Both the position numbers and the translations under genes were made by a program. The notes under the pieces are model-generated. The model had not been told where the DNA came from and made no database searches. It saw nothing but the letters and a program-made list of their open reading frames with translations. A stretch of 64,000 nt of DNA, taken from the NCBI RefSeq assembly GCF_014192395.1, contig NZ_JACHXW010000018.1:83252-147251 (forward strand), in the 5' to 3' direction. Below, piece after piece: positions 1-8,276 of this stretch. The stretch comes from Paenibacillus endophyticus. GTDB lineage: Bacteria; Bacillota; Bacilli; Paenibacillales; Paenibacillaceae. Position 1 is the stretch's first letter. Each line of letters starts with the position of its first letter.

Positions 1-2
1 AA

Positions 3-1157
3 CACCACTCTACGCAAGATCATACTCACGGCCAAGATGATAAACACGATCACGACCATAGCCATAGCCATAACCATGGGCATGATCACGAAGTTGATCA
101 ACAGCATATACAGGTCCATACTCACGTCCATAATCATACTCACGAACATAAGCATGATCATACTCACGAACATAACCATGATCATAACCACACGCATGTA
201 CATCGAAAAGCATCGGACATTTTGAAAATGATCCAGTCCTCAGATTTGCCTGATCGCGTGAAAAAGAGAAGCTTGTCCATCTTTCAATTCATTGCTGAAG
301 CGGAAGGAAAGATCCATGGCATGGATCCGGCCGATGTCCATTTTCACGAAGTAGGCGCGATGGATTCGATTTTGGATGTCATTGGTGTTTGCCTTGCACT
401 GGAGAGCCTTGACGCCTCCACTATTATCGTTTCTCCTGTGCCAACAGGAACGGGGAAGCTGCGTATGGCTCACGGTTTATATCCGATTCCTGCTCCTGCT
501 ACGGCAGAGCTGCTGCGCGGTGTTCCATTATCTGAGTTCACGGCTAAAGGGGAATTGACTACGCCGACCGGTGCAGGAATCGTCAAAGCGCTTGCCTCAG
601 CCTTTGGTCCATTGCCCGCGGGAACGATTGATCGAATCGGATACGGTGCAGGCACAAAAAACTTCGAGCATCCTAACGTTGTCCGAGCGGTGTTATACGA
701 GCAGGAACAAGAGAAAACATGTTATGAAACAATAGTCGTACTTGAAGCGCAGGTAGATGATTCAACCGGTGAGACGCTTGGCTTTGCAATGGAAAAGCTG
801 TTCGAAGTCGGTGCTCTGGATGTGTATCATACGCCGGTTTATATGAAGAAGAACCGTCCTGGCGTCCTTGTCACCGTACTATGCCATCCTGCAAGCAGCG
901 CAATTTGCGAGGAGACGATGCTTGCAGAAACATCGACGTTCGGCGTACGCAGGAGCGAATGGAAGCGCAGGGCGCTTGCGCGTCAGTGGGTTCAGGTGGA
1001 AACGCCTTTCGGACTAGTGAGAGTGAAGCAAGCTCTTGAGGGAGAAACAATCATGCGTCAATCGCCGGAATATGAGGATGCCGCTCAAGCCGCAAGATCG
1101 TTCGGCGTTCCTCTGGAAACGGTATACCGCGAAGTTTATAAACAGCTCAACGATTAA
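3..1157 (+). CDS. larC: LarC, nickel pincer cofactor biosynthesis protein (5' partial)
   Basis: LarC inserts nickel into the pyridinium thioamide/thiocarboxylate pincer cofactor used by lactate racemase (LarA) and related enzymes; this is family knowledge. The frame is open from base 3 to the stop, so the start lies before the window; an ATG at 222 is internal. The first 66 or so visible codons carry about 28 histidines, mostly as alternating H-x pairs, as in the metal-binding linker of many LarC proteins. After it come the conserved stretches VHFHEVGAMDSILD and VPTGTGKLRMAHG. In some lactobacilli larC is split by a programmed frameshift; here the visible part is one uninterrupted frame. Its lar partners are not in view. 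No clear terminator follows; the next gene starts about 145 bases downstream. Confidence 0.9.
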   Translation, partial: HHSTQDHTHGQDDKHDHDHSHSHNHGHDHEVDQQHIQVHTHVHNHTHEHKHDHTHEHNHDHNHTHVHRKASDILKMIQSSDLPDRVKKRSLSIFQFIAEAEGKIHGMDPADVHFHEVGAMDSILDVIGVCLALESLDASTIIVSPVPTGTGKLRMAHGLYPIPAPATAELLRGVPLSEFTAKGELTTPTGAGIVKALASAFGPLPAGTIDRIGYGAGTKNFEHPNVVRAVLYEQEQEKTCYETIVVLEAQVDDSTGETLGFAMEKLFEVGALDVYHTPVYMKKNRPGVLVTVLCHPASSAICEETMLAETSTFGVRRSEWKRRALARQWVQVETPFGLVRVKQALEGETIMRQSPEYEDAAQAARSFGVPLETVYREVYKQLND

Positions 1158-1301
1158 AAACAGGAAACTAGCATTGCAAGCGTCATGAAGCCATAAAAAG
1201 AAAATAATCCGCTCCGTTTTACCAACGTTGTTATCTATCGAATGTACAACAATCTACTTTATATTCACATAAACGGAATAGCTAAGAAAAGGGGAATTAA
1301 T

Positions 1302-2561
1302 CTGAGTACAAAGCTGGATTTGAATTTGGTTGATCTTAGGCAGACGGTTGAGCGCTTGGCTCTCAACACGCCCGTTACCGACATGCATACGCATTTATAT
1401 GCGCCTGAATTCGGGGATTTGCTATTATGGGGCATTGATGATTTATTGACCTATCATTATTTAATCTCAGAGTCGTTCCGGTGGTCGGAGGAAGAGTACA
1501 GCCGCTTCTGGTCGATGTCCAAAAGAGAGCAAGCGGACTGGATCTGGAAGCTTCTTTTCCTAGATCATTCACCGGTGAGCGAAGCGGCATCCGGCTTCAT
1601 TACGATTCTCAAGCGACTGGGACTTGACGTATCTTCTCGAAACTTGGATGATTATCGTCAGGCACTTGAGAAGCGCACGGTACGCGAACAAGTAGATACG
1701 GTCATGCTGATCGCGGGAATTGAGAAAATCGTCATGACAAACGACCCGTTTGATTCTGCTGAACGCCCTGTCTGGCAATCTGGCAAAGGCAAAACGGACC
1801 CCCGCTTTTACGCTGCGCTTCGGGTGGATGCACTGCTAAATGACTGGCCCCTAGCCGTAAACGAGCTTCAAAGTCTAGGTTATGACGTACAGGCGGAGTG
1901 GACAGAGCGAACAAAAGAAGAAACACGCCGGTTTTTATCGGAATGGATCATTCGTATGGACGCTCTCTATCTTGCTGTTTCCATGCCAGGCGACTTCAAA
2001 TATCCAGCGGATGACCATCGAAACCAAATGATAAATCAGGTCATGATTCCGGTATGCCAAGAGCAAAATATTCCGTTTGCGCTCATGATCGGCGTTCGAA
2101 GAAAAGTGAACCCCTCGCTTGGATTGGCTGGGGATATGAGCATGCATGCCGATGTTTCGGCAGTGGAAGCGTTATGCCGCCAATATCCCAATCAGAAGTT
2201 TCTCATCACGATGCTGGCAAGAGAAAACCAGCATGAACTTACGGTACTTGCCCGAAAATTCCGCAATTTGATGATTTTCGGCTGCTGGTGGTTTCTCCAC
2301 ATCGAGTCAATGGTCGAAGAAATGACGCGTTTCCGTTTAGAGCTTTTGGGCACTTCAATGATTCCTCAGCACTCTGATTGCCGCGTCTTCGAGCAGTTGA
2401 TCTATAAATGGGAACATTCCAGAAGAATCATTGGGAATGTACTGGCGGATAAATACGAGAAGCTGCATCATAGCGGGTGGATCGTGACGGAAGAAGAAAT
2501 CCAAAGAGACCTGGACGATATGCTGAATCGGAATTTCTGGCGCTTTCTTGGCAAAGAGTAA
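1302..2561 (+). CDS. Uronate-isomerase-like amidohydrolase-fold protein
   Basis: The protein resembles the glucuronate/uronate isomerase (UxaC) branch of the amidohydrolase superfamily: an N-terminal DMHTHL (H-x-H metal motif) is followed by GIDDLLTYHYLISESFRW, the UxaC-like stretch that normally precedes the helical insertion. Classical UxaC interconverts glucuronate and fructuronate in the cytoplasm. It is about 420 residues, slightly shorter than UxaC (about 470), and could act on another sugar acid or be a divergent hydrolase. Start choice: the upstream ATG at 1242 has no ribosome site, whereas AAAAGGGG at 1287-1294 sits 7 bases before an in-frame CTG at 1302. I therefore favour the CTG, an uncommon start. 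A CE2-type esterase follows after a hairpin, so the two are probably separate transcripts. Confidence 0.7.
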   Translation: MSTKLDLNLVDLRQTVERLALNTPVTDMHTHLYAPEFGDLLLWGIDDLLTYHYLISESFRWSEEEYSRFWSMSKREQADWIWKLLFLDHSPVSEAASGFITILKRLGLDVSSRNLDDYRQALEKRTVREQVDTVMLIAGIEKIVMTNDPFDSAERPVWQSGKGKTDPRFYAALRVDALLNDWPLAVNELQSLGYDVQAEWTERTKEETRRFLSEWIIRMDALYLAVSMPGDFKYPADDHRNQMINQVMIPVCQEQNIPFALMIGVRRKVNPSLGLAGDMSMHADVSAVEALCRQYPNQKFLITMLARENQHELTVLARKFRNLMIFGCWWFLHIESMVEEMTRFRLELLGTSMIPQHSDCRVFEQLIYKWEHSRRIIGNVLADKYEKLHHSGWIVTEEEIQRDLDDMLNRNFWRFLGKE

Positions 2562-2580
2562 TCATAGGCGAGCGTAGAAG

Positions 2581-2646
2581 CATGGGCTGCGGCTCCATGA
2601 TGAAGCATATAGGCATGGGCTGCGGCTCTATGATGAAACCTATAAA
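2581..2646 (+). repeat. Two-copy 33-bp imperfect tandem repeat
   Basis: Two head-to-tail 33-bp units (2581-2613 and 2614-2646) both begin CATGGGCTGCGGCTC and then ATGATGAA; they differ at one base of the first 24 and more in the last 9. They lie just after the uronate-isomerase-like gene and before its terminator. The function is unknown. Confidence 0.7.
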
Positions 2647-2666
2647 CATCAGCCGTTTACGAGGAC

Positions 2667-2697
2667 AGAGGTAAGGGGATTTCCCCTTACCTCTTCC
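2667..2697 (+). terminator. Hairpin terminator after the uronate-isomerase-like gene
   Basis: A perfect 12-bp stem (AGAGGTAAGGGG / CCCCTTACCTCT) closes a 4-base ATTT loop. The downstream T tract is weak (TCCCTGTATTTT), so termination may be partial. Confidence 0.6.
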
Positions 2698-2803
2698 CTG
2701 TATTTTGGGGAATATGGATATGAACTTATAAGTAGAACTAACCCCGCCAATGAAAGTATAATGGATTCATTCAACAAGCGAGATGATAGAGGAGGGGTAA
2801 TCA

Positions 2804-3931
2804 ATGAATGATACAAAACTAAAAGTGTATTCATTATCAGAAATCGATCATTTAAAGGTTCATGGCCGAACGACGAGTAATCTTTCTCCCTTAACTTTGT
2901 TTTGGACTGGGAGTGCAATTGAATGCCAGGTAAAAGGTTCAGAGCTATGGATTGAATTTGAGGTTGATTATGATCATTACGAGCCATGGGTGAGCATCAT
3001 AATTAACGAGGTTCCCGTTAGCAGGCAAATGTTAACTGCCGGAAGATACTGGGTGTGCTTATTTAGAGGGATGAATGAAAGCGTTTTAAAAAATGTGCGT
3101 ATCATAAAAGACCTGCAGGCGATGAACGCAGATTCGAGCTGTTCGCTGCAAGTTCATGCCGTGAAGAGCGACGGCGAATTTTTACCCGTTAAGGACAAGC
3201 CGTATAAACTTGAGTTCATCGGAGACAGCATCACCTCTGGTGAAGGCGCTGTCGGGGCAAAAGCAGAAGAAGACTGGATTCCGATGTGGTTCAGCGCCAT
3301 TCATAATTACAGCACGATAACCGCAGAAGCGTTGAACGCGGAATATCGAATTATTTCCCAAAGCGGTTGGGGCGTGCTAACGAGCTGGGATAACAATCCG
3401 CGTGCGAATATTCCTGATTATTATGAGCAGGTTTGCGGTGTTCTTACCGGAGATAAAAATAAGGCGCTTGGCGCGTTTGAAGAAAATAACTTTGCTGCTT
3501 GGCAGCCGGATGTCGTGATCATTAATCTGGGAACCAATGATGGCGGAGCATTCCGATCGCCGGAATGGCGTGATGAGACCACTGGAGAAACCCATAAACA
3601 GCGGCTAAATGAAGATGGCAGCTACAATGAAATGGATCTTCAAGCTTTTGAAAGGGCAGCCGAGAATTTCCTCGTTAAAATTAGAAAATATAACAAGGAT
3701 GCGCATATCGTATGGGCGTATGGAATGCTAGGCATTCCGATGATGCCCGCCATCAGCCGCGCCGTGGATGCATTTGTGAAGAACACGGGAGATCGAAAGG
3801 TGTCTGTATTCCAGCTTCCGATTACCACGGATGAAACCGTAGGCGCAAGAAACCATCCAGGCATCTTAGCTCACCAATATGCAGCTAAAGCCTTATCGGG
3901 GTATGTGAAGGAGATTTTGTCGGCAAGATAG
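2804..3931 (+). CDS. SGNH/GDSL esterase, CE2-like acetyl esterase
   Basis: Probably a deacetylase of plant polysaccharides or oligosaccharides. The layout fits carbohydrate esterase family 2: an N-terminal beta-rich domain (residues about 1-130) followed by an SGNH hydrolase domain. The catalytic blocks are visible: FIGDSITSGEG with Ser142 in block I, GTNDG at 243-247 in block III, and a C-terminal RNHPG with His351 in block V. There is no signal peptide, so a cytoplasmic role on imported oligosaccharides is likely. The start ATG has a strong GAGGAGGGG ribosome site. A TATAAT at 2757-2762 may be the -10 box of its own promoter, although the -35 is poor. The 375-residue length is normal for CE2. 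Confidence 0.8.
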   Translation: MNDTKLKVYSLSEIDHLKVHGRTTSNLSPLTLFWTGSAIECQVKGSELWIEFEVDYDHYEPWVSIIINEVPVSRQMLTAGRYWVCLFRGMNESVLKNVRIIKDLQAMNADSSCSLQVHAVKSDGEFLPVKDKPYKLEFIGDSITSGEGAVGAKAEEDWIPMWFSAIHNYSTITAEALNAEYRIISQSGWGVLTSWDNNPRANIPDYYEQVCGVLTGDKNKALGAFEENNFAAWQPDVVIINLGTNDGGAFRSPEWRDETTGETHKQRLNEDGSYNEMDLQAFERAAENFLVKIRKYNKDAHIVWAYGMLGIPMMPAISRAVDAFVKNTGDRKVSVFQLPITTDETVGARNHPGILAHQYAAKALSGYVKEILSAR

Positions 3932-3986
3932 CACGAATACACGAAAAAGCTCTTCCGAATTGCGGAATATGCACGATGTTGACAGT

Positions 3987-4033
3987 AACTAAGAAACGAG
4001 CCGACCTTCGAGGTTGGCTCGTTTCTTAGTTTA
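3987..4033 (+). terminator. Strong rho-independent terminator of the esterase gene
   Basis: A 20-bp stem (3987-4006 with 4012-4031, one G-T wobble) surrounds a TTCGA loop. It starts AACTAAGAAACGAGCC and ends in GTTTCTTAGTTT. The long near-symmetric stem could work in both directions. Confidence 0.85.
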
Positions 4034-4110
4034 AGCATTGGAATAGGTGCTCCAGTACTCTATACGATTCGTACCAGAAAGTGGGTATTATGCTGTCAAC
4101 ATTAAAAAAT

Positions 4111-4147
4111 GAAAGTAAAAGCTTTAAATCGAAGCTTTCTTTTTTTC
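4111..4147 (+). terminator. Short T-tailed hairpin upstream of the sensor kinase
   Basis: AAAGCTT (4118-4124) pairs with AAGCTTT (4132-4138) and is followed by CTTTTTTT. It lies about 55 bases before the kinase start. It may be a second terminator for upstream transcription or a leader hairpin. Confidence 0.45.
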
Positions 4148-4202
4148 TCGTAATTTGTGTATAGTAGTTCCGATATAGCATTGAAAGAAGGGAATGTAGA
4201 TC

Positions 4203-5981
4203 GTGAAAAAGCTTGGACAGCTGAATACGCTGCGCAATCAGATATTTATTGGCTTTATGCTCGTTATGATCATTGTACTAGCGTCCGTCGGTGCCTTTAC
4301 GTATGAACAAGTTTCTGTACTCCTTCGCAACAACGCGGAAAAGCATATTCAGCAAACCGCTGTTCAAGCCATGGGCAAGCTGGATGTGCTGCTAGGGCAA
4401 ATCGATACGCTCACGGCGCAAGTGGCCACGAACGCATCCATCCAGCAATTATTGGCACAGGAGGCCGATGGTAAGCGGATTAGCTTTGAAGAGAGACAAT
4501 CGCTTCAGCAGGACGCGCGCAAATATGAAGCATACGCGACGGGCATTCGTTCAATGGAAATGTATACGACGGATTATAGGCGGTTGTTTCCGCTTGATGA
4601 TATCAGTCTGGACAACCGGGTGCCGATGGCGTGGATTAACCGCGTTGATAGCGGAAAGGGCCGCTTACTCTGGCTAGGTTTCGATCCACAGAATCCGGAT
4701 GTTGTCGTGGCCATGCGCCATGTTCGACTGGTTGACCGCTCTTTTATCCATGCAGGCTATCTAATGGTCTATATTGAAAAAAGCTATTTCGAGCTGGCTA
4801 GCGCGTTGACGGATAACGAAAACAAAACCGGTGAATCCATGGGCCTTTTTGACGGAATGGGGCAAGAAATTTATTCGGATTTCCCAGCTGATGGCGACGC
4901 GGGCATGATGCTGGACAAAGGCGGTGAAATCATTGCTGTGGAAGGTGAATCTTATATAGCTGTCCAACAGGAGTCTGAGGTGACGGGCTGGAAGCTGGTC
5001 ATATTGACTCCCGTAAACTATACGACTGCAGGCATTTCCGTGCTTCGAACAGCAATCATGGTTTCGGCTGCCGTTGGCGGCTTGCTGTTTCTCGTGTTGA
5101 CCTTTATTTTGTCAACGATGATCACACGTCCGATTCTCACTTTAATTAAAGCCATGCGCGGCGCTAGATTCGGCTTGTTAAAGGCAAATCCGAACTCTTC
5201 CTCAACGATGGAAATCAATGAGCTGAACAATACCTATAATCAGATGGTTGATTCTTTAAATGAATTAATCGAGGTCGTTTACCAGAAAGAAATCATTCAG
5301 AGTCGCACGGAGTTGAAAGCGCTGCAATCTCAAATCAATCCGCATTTTTTGTTCAACACGCTGGAAGCGTTCTATTGGGAGCTGGACGATAAAGGGGAGG
5401 AGGAGCTTGCGCAGATCGTAGTGGCGATGTCGGGCCTTTTCCGTTACGTGATCAATCGAACAGACGATGATGAATGGGTTACGCTCGGGGATGAGCTTGA
5501 CCATGCGGAAAGGTATTTGAAAATTATGGAGATGCGGATGGTGGACAGGCTCGTGTGGCGCATAGAAGCCGATGAGGAATGCCGCAAGGTGCCTCTTCCC
5601 AAGCTGCTCATTCAGCCGATCGTCGAAAATGCCATTCTACACGGCATCGAGCAGCGAGTTGGCATTGGAACAGTTATTCTGCGTGCAGAGCCCTCGAGCC
5701 GAAATGGGTATATTCGGATGGTTATAACCGATGATGGCAGGGGCATGGATACGGATACAGTCTTTGGCCTGCTGGCATCGATGAAAGAAGGCCATATAAG
5801 CGGATCCAAGGGAACCGGTGTTGGGATATCGAACGTAGAACGCAGGCTGAGGCTGTATTATCCATCCGAAAACAACGGCTTGGATATTCAAAGCGAATTA
5901 GGACGGGGAACGACCGTTATGTTTGAAATACCGAATAGAGGGGGAGGGGAAAGTGGCAATGAAGACGATATTGATCGTTGA
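4203..5981 (+). CDS. YesM-type sensor histidine kinase
   Basis: Membrane sensor kinase that probably senses an extracellular saccharide or a loaded binding protein and phosphorylates the response regulator encoded next. In order: an N-terminal membrane segment (residues about 14-35), an extracytoplasmic Cache-like sensor region (about 40-280), a second membrane segment (about 284-305), a HAMP-like linker, a His_kinase domain with the YesM/LytS signature QINPHFLFNTLEAF in which His381 is the phosphoacceptor, and an ATPase domain with QPIVENAILHG (N box) and DDGRGM. The start is GTG at 4203, behind AGAAGGGA. The 592-residue length is typical. The last 29 bases overlap the regulator gene, which implies translational coupling. 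An ABC sugar importer follows, the usual YesMN arrangement. Confidence 0.92.
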   Translation: MKKLGQLNTLRNQIFIGFMLVMIIVLASVGAFTYEQVSVLLRNNAEKHIQQTAVQAMGKLDVLLGQIDTLTAQVATNASIQQLLAQEADGKRISFEERQSLQQDARKYEAYATGIRSMEMYTTDYRRLFPLDDISLDNRVPMAWINRVDSGKGRLLWLGFDPQNPDVVVAMRHVRLVDRSFIHAGYLMVYIEKSYFELASALTDNENKTGESMGLFDGMGQEIYSDFPADGDAGMMLDKGGEIIAVEGESYIAVQQESEVTGWKLVILTPVNYTTAGISVLRTAIMVSAAVGGLLFLVLTFILSTMITRPILTLIKAMRGARFGLLKANPNSSSTMEINELNNTYNQMVDSLNELIEVVYQKEIIQSRTELKALQSQINPHFLFNTLEAFYWELDDKGEEELAQIVVAMSGLFRYVINRTDDDEWVTLGDELDHAERYLKIMEMRMVDRLVWRIEADEECRKVPLPKLLIQPIVENAILHGIEQRVGIGTVILRAEPSSRNGYIRMVITDDGRGMDTDTVFGLLASMKEGHISGSKGTGVGISNVERRLRLYYPSENNGLDIQSELGRGTTVMFEIPNRGGGESGNEDDIDR

Positions 5982-6747
5982 TGATGAACCAAGAACTAGG
6001 CAGGGTATTCGTAAAACGTTAGAATCGTGGTCATGCGGACGCTACCGGATAGAAACAGCCTCCAGCGGAGTCGAAGCGTTAAGTTGGTTGCAGCATAATG
6101 ACGCCAACCTGCTTGTAACCGACATTAGAATGCCAGAGGTTGGCGGGCTCGAATTGGTTGAGAAATTAAACGCAATGGCACATCCGCCAGTCGTTATCGT
6201 CATTTCGGGGCATCCCGAATTCGATTATGCTCAAAAGGCGCTTCAACTAGGCGTCATCTCTTATTTGTTAAAGCCCTTGGACAAGCTCAAGCTGGTGCAA
6301 GCGGTAGAACTGGCAATGAAACGCGAGGAAGAGCTGAATCGGATCGAAAGGATGGAGAAGCTCTTCGATCCCAAGCTGCTGGAAACGTTGCAAGAAGACA
6401 AAACGTATGGCGTGCAGGTGCAAGAAGCGCTTCGTTTTGTAGATGCGCATTTGAGTGAGCAGGTGTCGCTGCGTGCCGTGGCCGATCAGTTGCACATGAA
6501 TGCCAGTTATTTCAGCGTCCTGTTTAAAGAGCAAACGGGGCTAACCTTCAGCGAATACTTGAGCAGGAGAAGAGTACAGCGGGCGAAGGAGCTTCTGGTA
6601 AATACACGGTATTCCATTGCCGAGATTGCAGAGCAGGTTGGATACCAAACGGCCAAATATTTCGTGAAGGTTTTTCGTTCAATTGAAGCGGTAAGCCCTG
6701 GACAATATCGCCAAAGCAATCTAAACCCGGAAGAGACGATCCAATAA
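5953..6747 (+). CDS. YesN-type response regulator with AraC output domain
   Basis: Transcriptional activator paired with the upstream kinase. The receiver domain has the acidic pocket VDDE (residues 9-12), phosphoacceptor Asp57 in VTDIRMPE and the conserved KP near residue 110. A C-terminal AraC/XylS double helix-turn-helix follows, ending in YQTAKYFVKVFRS and SPGQYR. It has about 264 residues and lacks the long central region of classical YesN proteins (over 500 residues), so receiver and DNA-binding domain are almost directly joined. The start is GTG 5953 or ATG 5959 behind GGGGAGGGGA; the TTG further upstream has no site. The likely target is the binding-protein promoter at 6777-6805. Confidence 0.9.
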   Translation: MAMKTILIVDDEPRTRQGIRKTLESWSCGRYRIETASSGVEALSWLQHNDANLLVTDIRMPEVGGLELVEKLNAMAHPPVVIVISGHPEFDYAQKALQLGVISYLLKPLDKLKLVQAVELAMKREEELNRIERMEKLFDPKLLETLQEDKTYGVQVQEALRFVDAHLSEQVSLRAVADQLHMNASYFSVLFKEQTGLTFSEYLSRRRVQRAKELLVNTRYSIAEIAEQVGYQTAKYFVKVFRSIEAVSPGQYRQSNLNPEETIQ

Positions 6748-6776
6748 TAGTGGTATTAGTCCCAATGCCTGTGTCC

Positions 6777-6805
6777 TTACGACGATTGCGAGAACTTGCT
6801 ACAAT
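6777..6805 (+). promoter_or_regulatory. SigA-type promoter of the ABC sugar importer
   Basis: TTACGA (6777-6782) and TACAAT (6800-6805) are separated by exactly 17 bases and lie 54 bases before the binding-protein start. The -35 is imperfect, which fits a promoter needing an activator such as the adjacent AraC-type response regulator. Confidence 0.5.
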
Positions 6806-6808
6806 TTA

Positions 6809-6823
6809 TGTAAAGCGGTTTCA
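6809..6823 (+). promoter_or_regulatory. cre-like catabolite-repression site (weak)
   Basis: TGTAAAGCGGTTTCA resembles the CcpA cre consensus but with one extra base in the left half. It covers the expected transcription start of the promoter just upstream, a place where CcpA binding would repress. Confidence 0.35.
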
Positions 6824-6858
6824 ATTCGCTTACTACTAGAATTAAAGGGGATGTAAAC

Positions 6859-8184
6859 GTGTTCAACAAAAAAAGGGCCATGCTGCTATTATCGGTTTGT
6901 CTTGTATTGGTTGTTTCTGGCTGCGGGGCGAACAGCAATGAAGGAACTGGCGGAACAAACGGTGAACCTGCCGAAAACGGAGATAAAGTGACAATAAACT
7001 TTATGCATTTATGGCCGGAAGGCGTCTCCGCTGGGCAAAACAAAATCGTCAATCAAATCATTACGGAATACCAGGATGAGCACCCGAATGTGGCGATCAA
7101 GCAAGAGGTTTTGGACAACGAACAATACAAGAACAAACTGAAAGTGCTTTCCGCATCTAACAAATTGCCGGATGTTGGCGTTACATGGGCAGCAGGTTTT
7201 TTGCAGCCGTATGTGGAGGGGCAGCTGTTCACACCGGTTGATGATTTATTAAGCGGTGAGCTTAAGGACAAGTTCGTAGCAGGCACTACGGAGGCTTATG
7301 CGATTGACGGAAAAACGTATGCGCTTCCACTTGAATTCAACATTGCGCCTATTTATTACAACAAATCGATATTTGAGAAATACAAGCTGGAAATTCCGCA
7401 GACGTACGAGCAATTAAAAGCTGTTGTAAAAACATTGTCTGACAACGGCGTTGCCCCAATAGCGCTTGGCAACAAGGATCGTTGGACCGGCTCCCTGTGG
7501 TATATGTACTTGGCTGACCGGATGGCCGGACAACCAGCATTATCGAGCGCAATAAGCGGAGCAGGTTCATTTAAAGAAGAAGGGCTGCTGAAAGCAGCAG
7601 CCGAAGTGCAATCGCTTGTCGACAGCCAAGCATTCGTGAAAGGATTTAACGGATTGTCTAATGAAGAGGCGAAGTCGGAATTTCTAAACGGAAAAGCCGC
7701 CATGTACATGATGGGCACGTGGGAGCTGCCAAACTTTACGACTAACGAAGATATTCCGCAGGACTTCCGCGACAGTGTAGGCTTCTTTAAATTCCCGACA
7801 GTAGAGGGCGGAAAAGGTGATATTAACAGCTGGGTAGGTGGTCCTGGCGTTGGATTGTTTGTAGGCGAGAATTCCAAGGTGAAAGCAGAATCGAAGGCAT
7901 TCGTTGAATATTTCGTTACCAAATGGGGGGAGCAATCCGTTACGGGTGCAGGCGTTATTCCGGCAACAAAGGTTGATGCTTCCAACATGGATCTGCCGCA
8001 GCTGTACATTGATCTATTTAATGAAATGAATCAAGCAAGCAGCATCACTTTATTCGCGGACGTCCAGATGCAAGCGAATGCTGCCGAAACTCATCTTAAT
8101 ATGATACAGGCGTTATTCGGAAAAGCGACAACACCGGAGAAATTTTCGGAAGAACATGACACAGCAATTGCATCAGGAAAATAA
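6859..8184 (+). CDS. Sugar ABC transporter substrate-binding lipoprotein
   Basis: Family 1 extracellular solute-binding protein that captures a saccharide at the outer face of the membrane and delivers it to the two permeases that follow. The N-terminus is a lipoprotein signal with lipobox VSGC (Cys about residue 22) and a Gly/Asn-rich linker. The rest has the alpha/beta binding fold with motifs such as YALPLEFNIAPIYYNKSIFEK and GKAAMYMMGTWE. It is 441 residues, as expected. The start is GTG at 6859 behind AAAGGGG. No ATPase is encoded here; carbohydrate importers of this class usually share an MsmX-type ATPase encoded elsewhere. A stem-loop separates it from the permease gene. Confidence 0.92.
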   Translation: MFNKKRAMLLLSVCLVLVVSGCGANSNEGTGGTNGEPAENGDKVTINFMHLWPEGVSAGQNKIVNQIITEYQDEHPNVAIKQEVLDNEQYKNKLKVLSASNKLPDVGVTWAAGFLQPYVEGQLFTPVDDLLSGELKDKFVAGTTEAYAIDGKTYALPLEFNIAPIYYNKSIFEKYKLEIPQTYEQLKAVVKTLSDNGVAPIALGNKDRWTGSLWYMYLADRMAGQPALSSAISGAGSFKEEGLLKAAAEVQSLVDSQAFVKGFNGLSNEEAKSEFLNGKAAMYMMGTWELPNFTTNEDIPQDFRDSVGFFKFPTVEGGKGDINSWVGGPGVGLFVGENSKVKAESKAFVEYFVTKWGEQSVTGAGVIPATKVDASNMDLPQLYIDLFNEMNQASSITLFADVQMQANAAETHLNMIQALFGKATTPEKFSEEHDTAIASGK

Positions 8185-8200
8185 AAGCTGAGCTTATGAA

Positions 8201-8242
8201 GAAGGAGACATATTCGAAGTTTGATGCCGAATATGTCTTCTC
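8201..8242 (+). promoter_or_regulatory. Intercistronic stem-loop between binding protein and permease
   Basis: A 14-bp stem pairs 8201-8216 with 8228-8242 (core GACATATTCG / CGAATATGTC, one G-U pair) around an 11-base loop. There is no long T tract, so it is more likely an mRNA stabiliser or processing barrier, or a partial attenuator, that leaves more binding protein than permease. Its presence argues against the upstream ATG at 8196 as the permease start. Confidence 0.65.
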
Positions 8243-8276
8243 ATTAATCAAATATAAAGGAAAGGAGCCGGCCCAA

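Noticed and set aside
10..213. Minus-strand frame of Tyr/Gly/Asp-rich repeats opposite the LarC linker
   Set aside because: It is the mirror of the histidine-coding repeat; no ribosome site, and the plus-strand frame matches a known family.
7356..8009. Long minus-strand open frame of 217 codons inside the binding-protein gene
   Set aside because: Opposite a well-supported gene, no ribosome site, composition unlike a protein.
8196..8276. Permease start at the ATG of 8196
   Set aside because: It would place a strong stem-loop inside the coding region and has no ribosome site; TTG 8277 is better supported.
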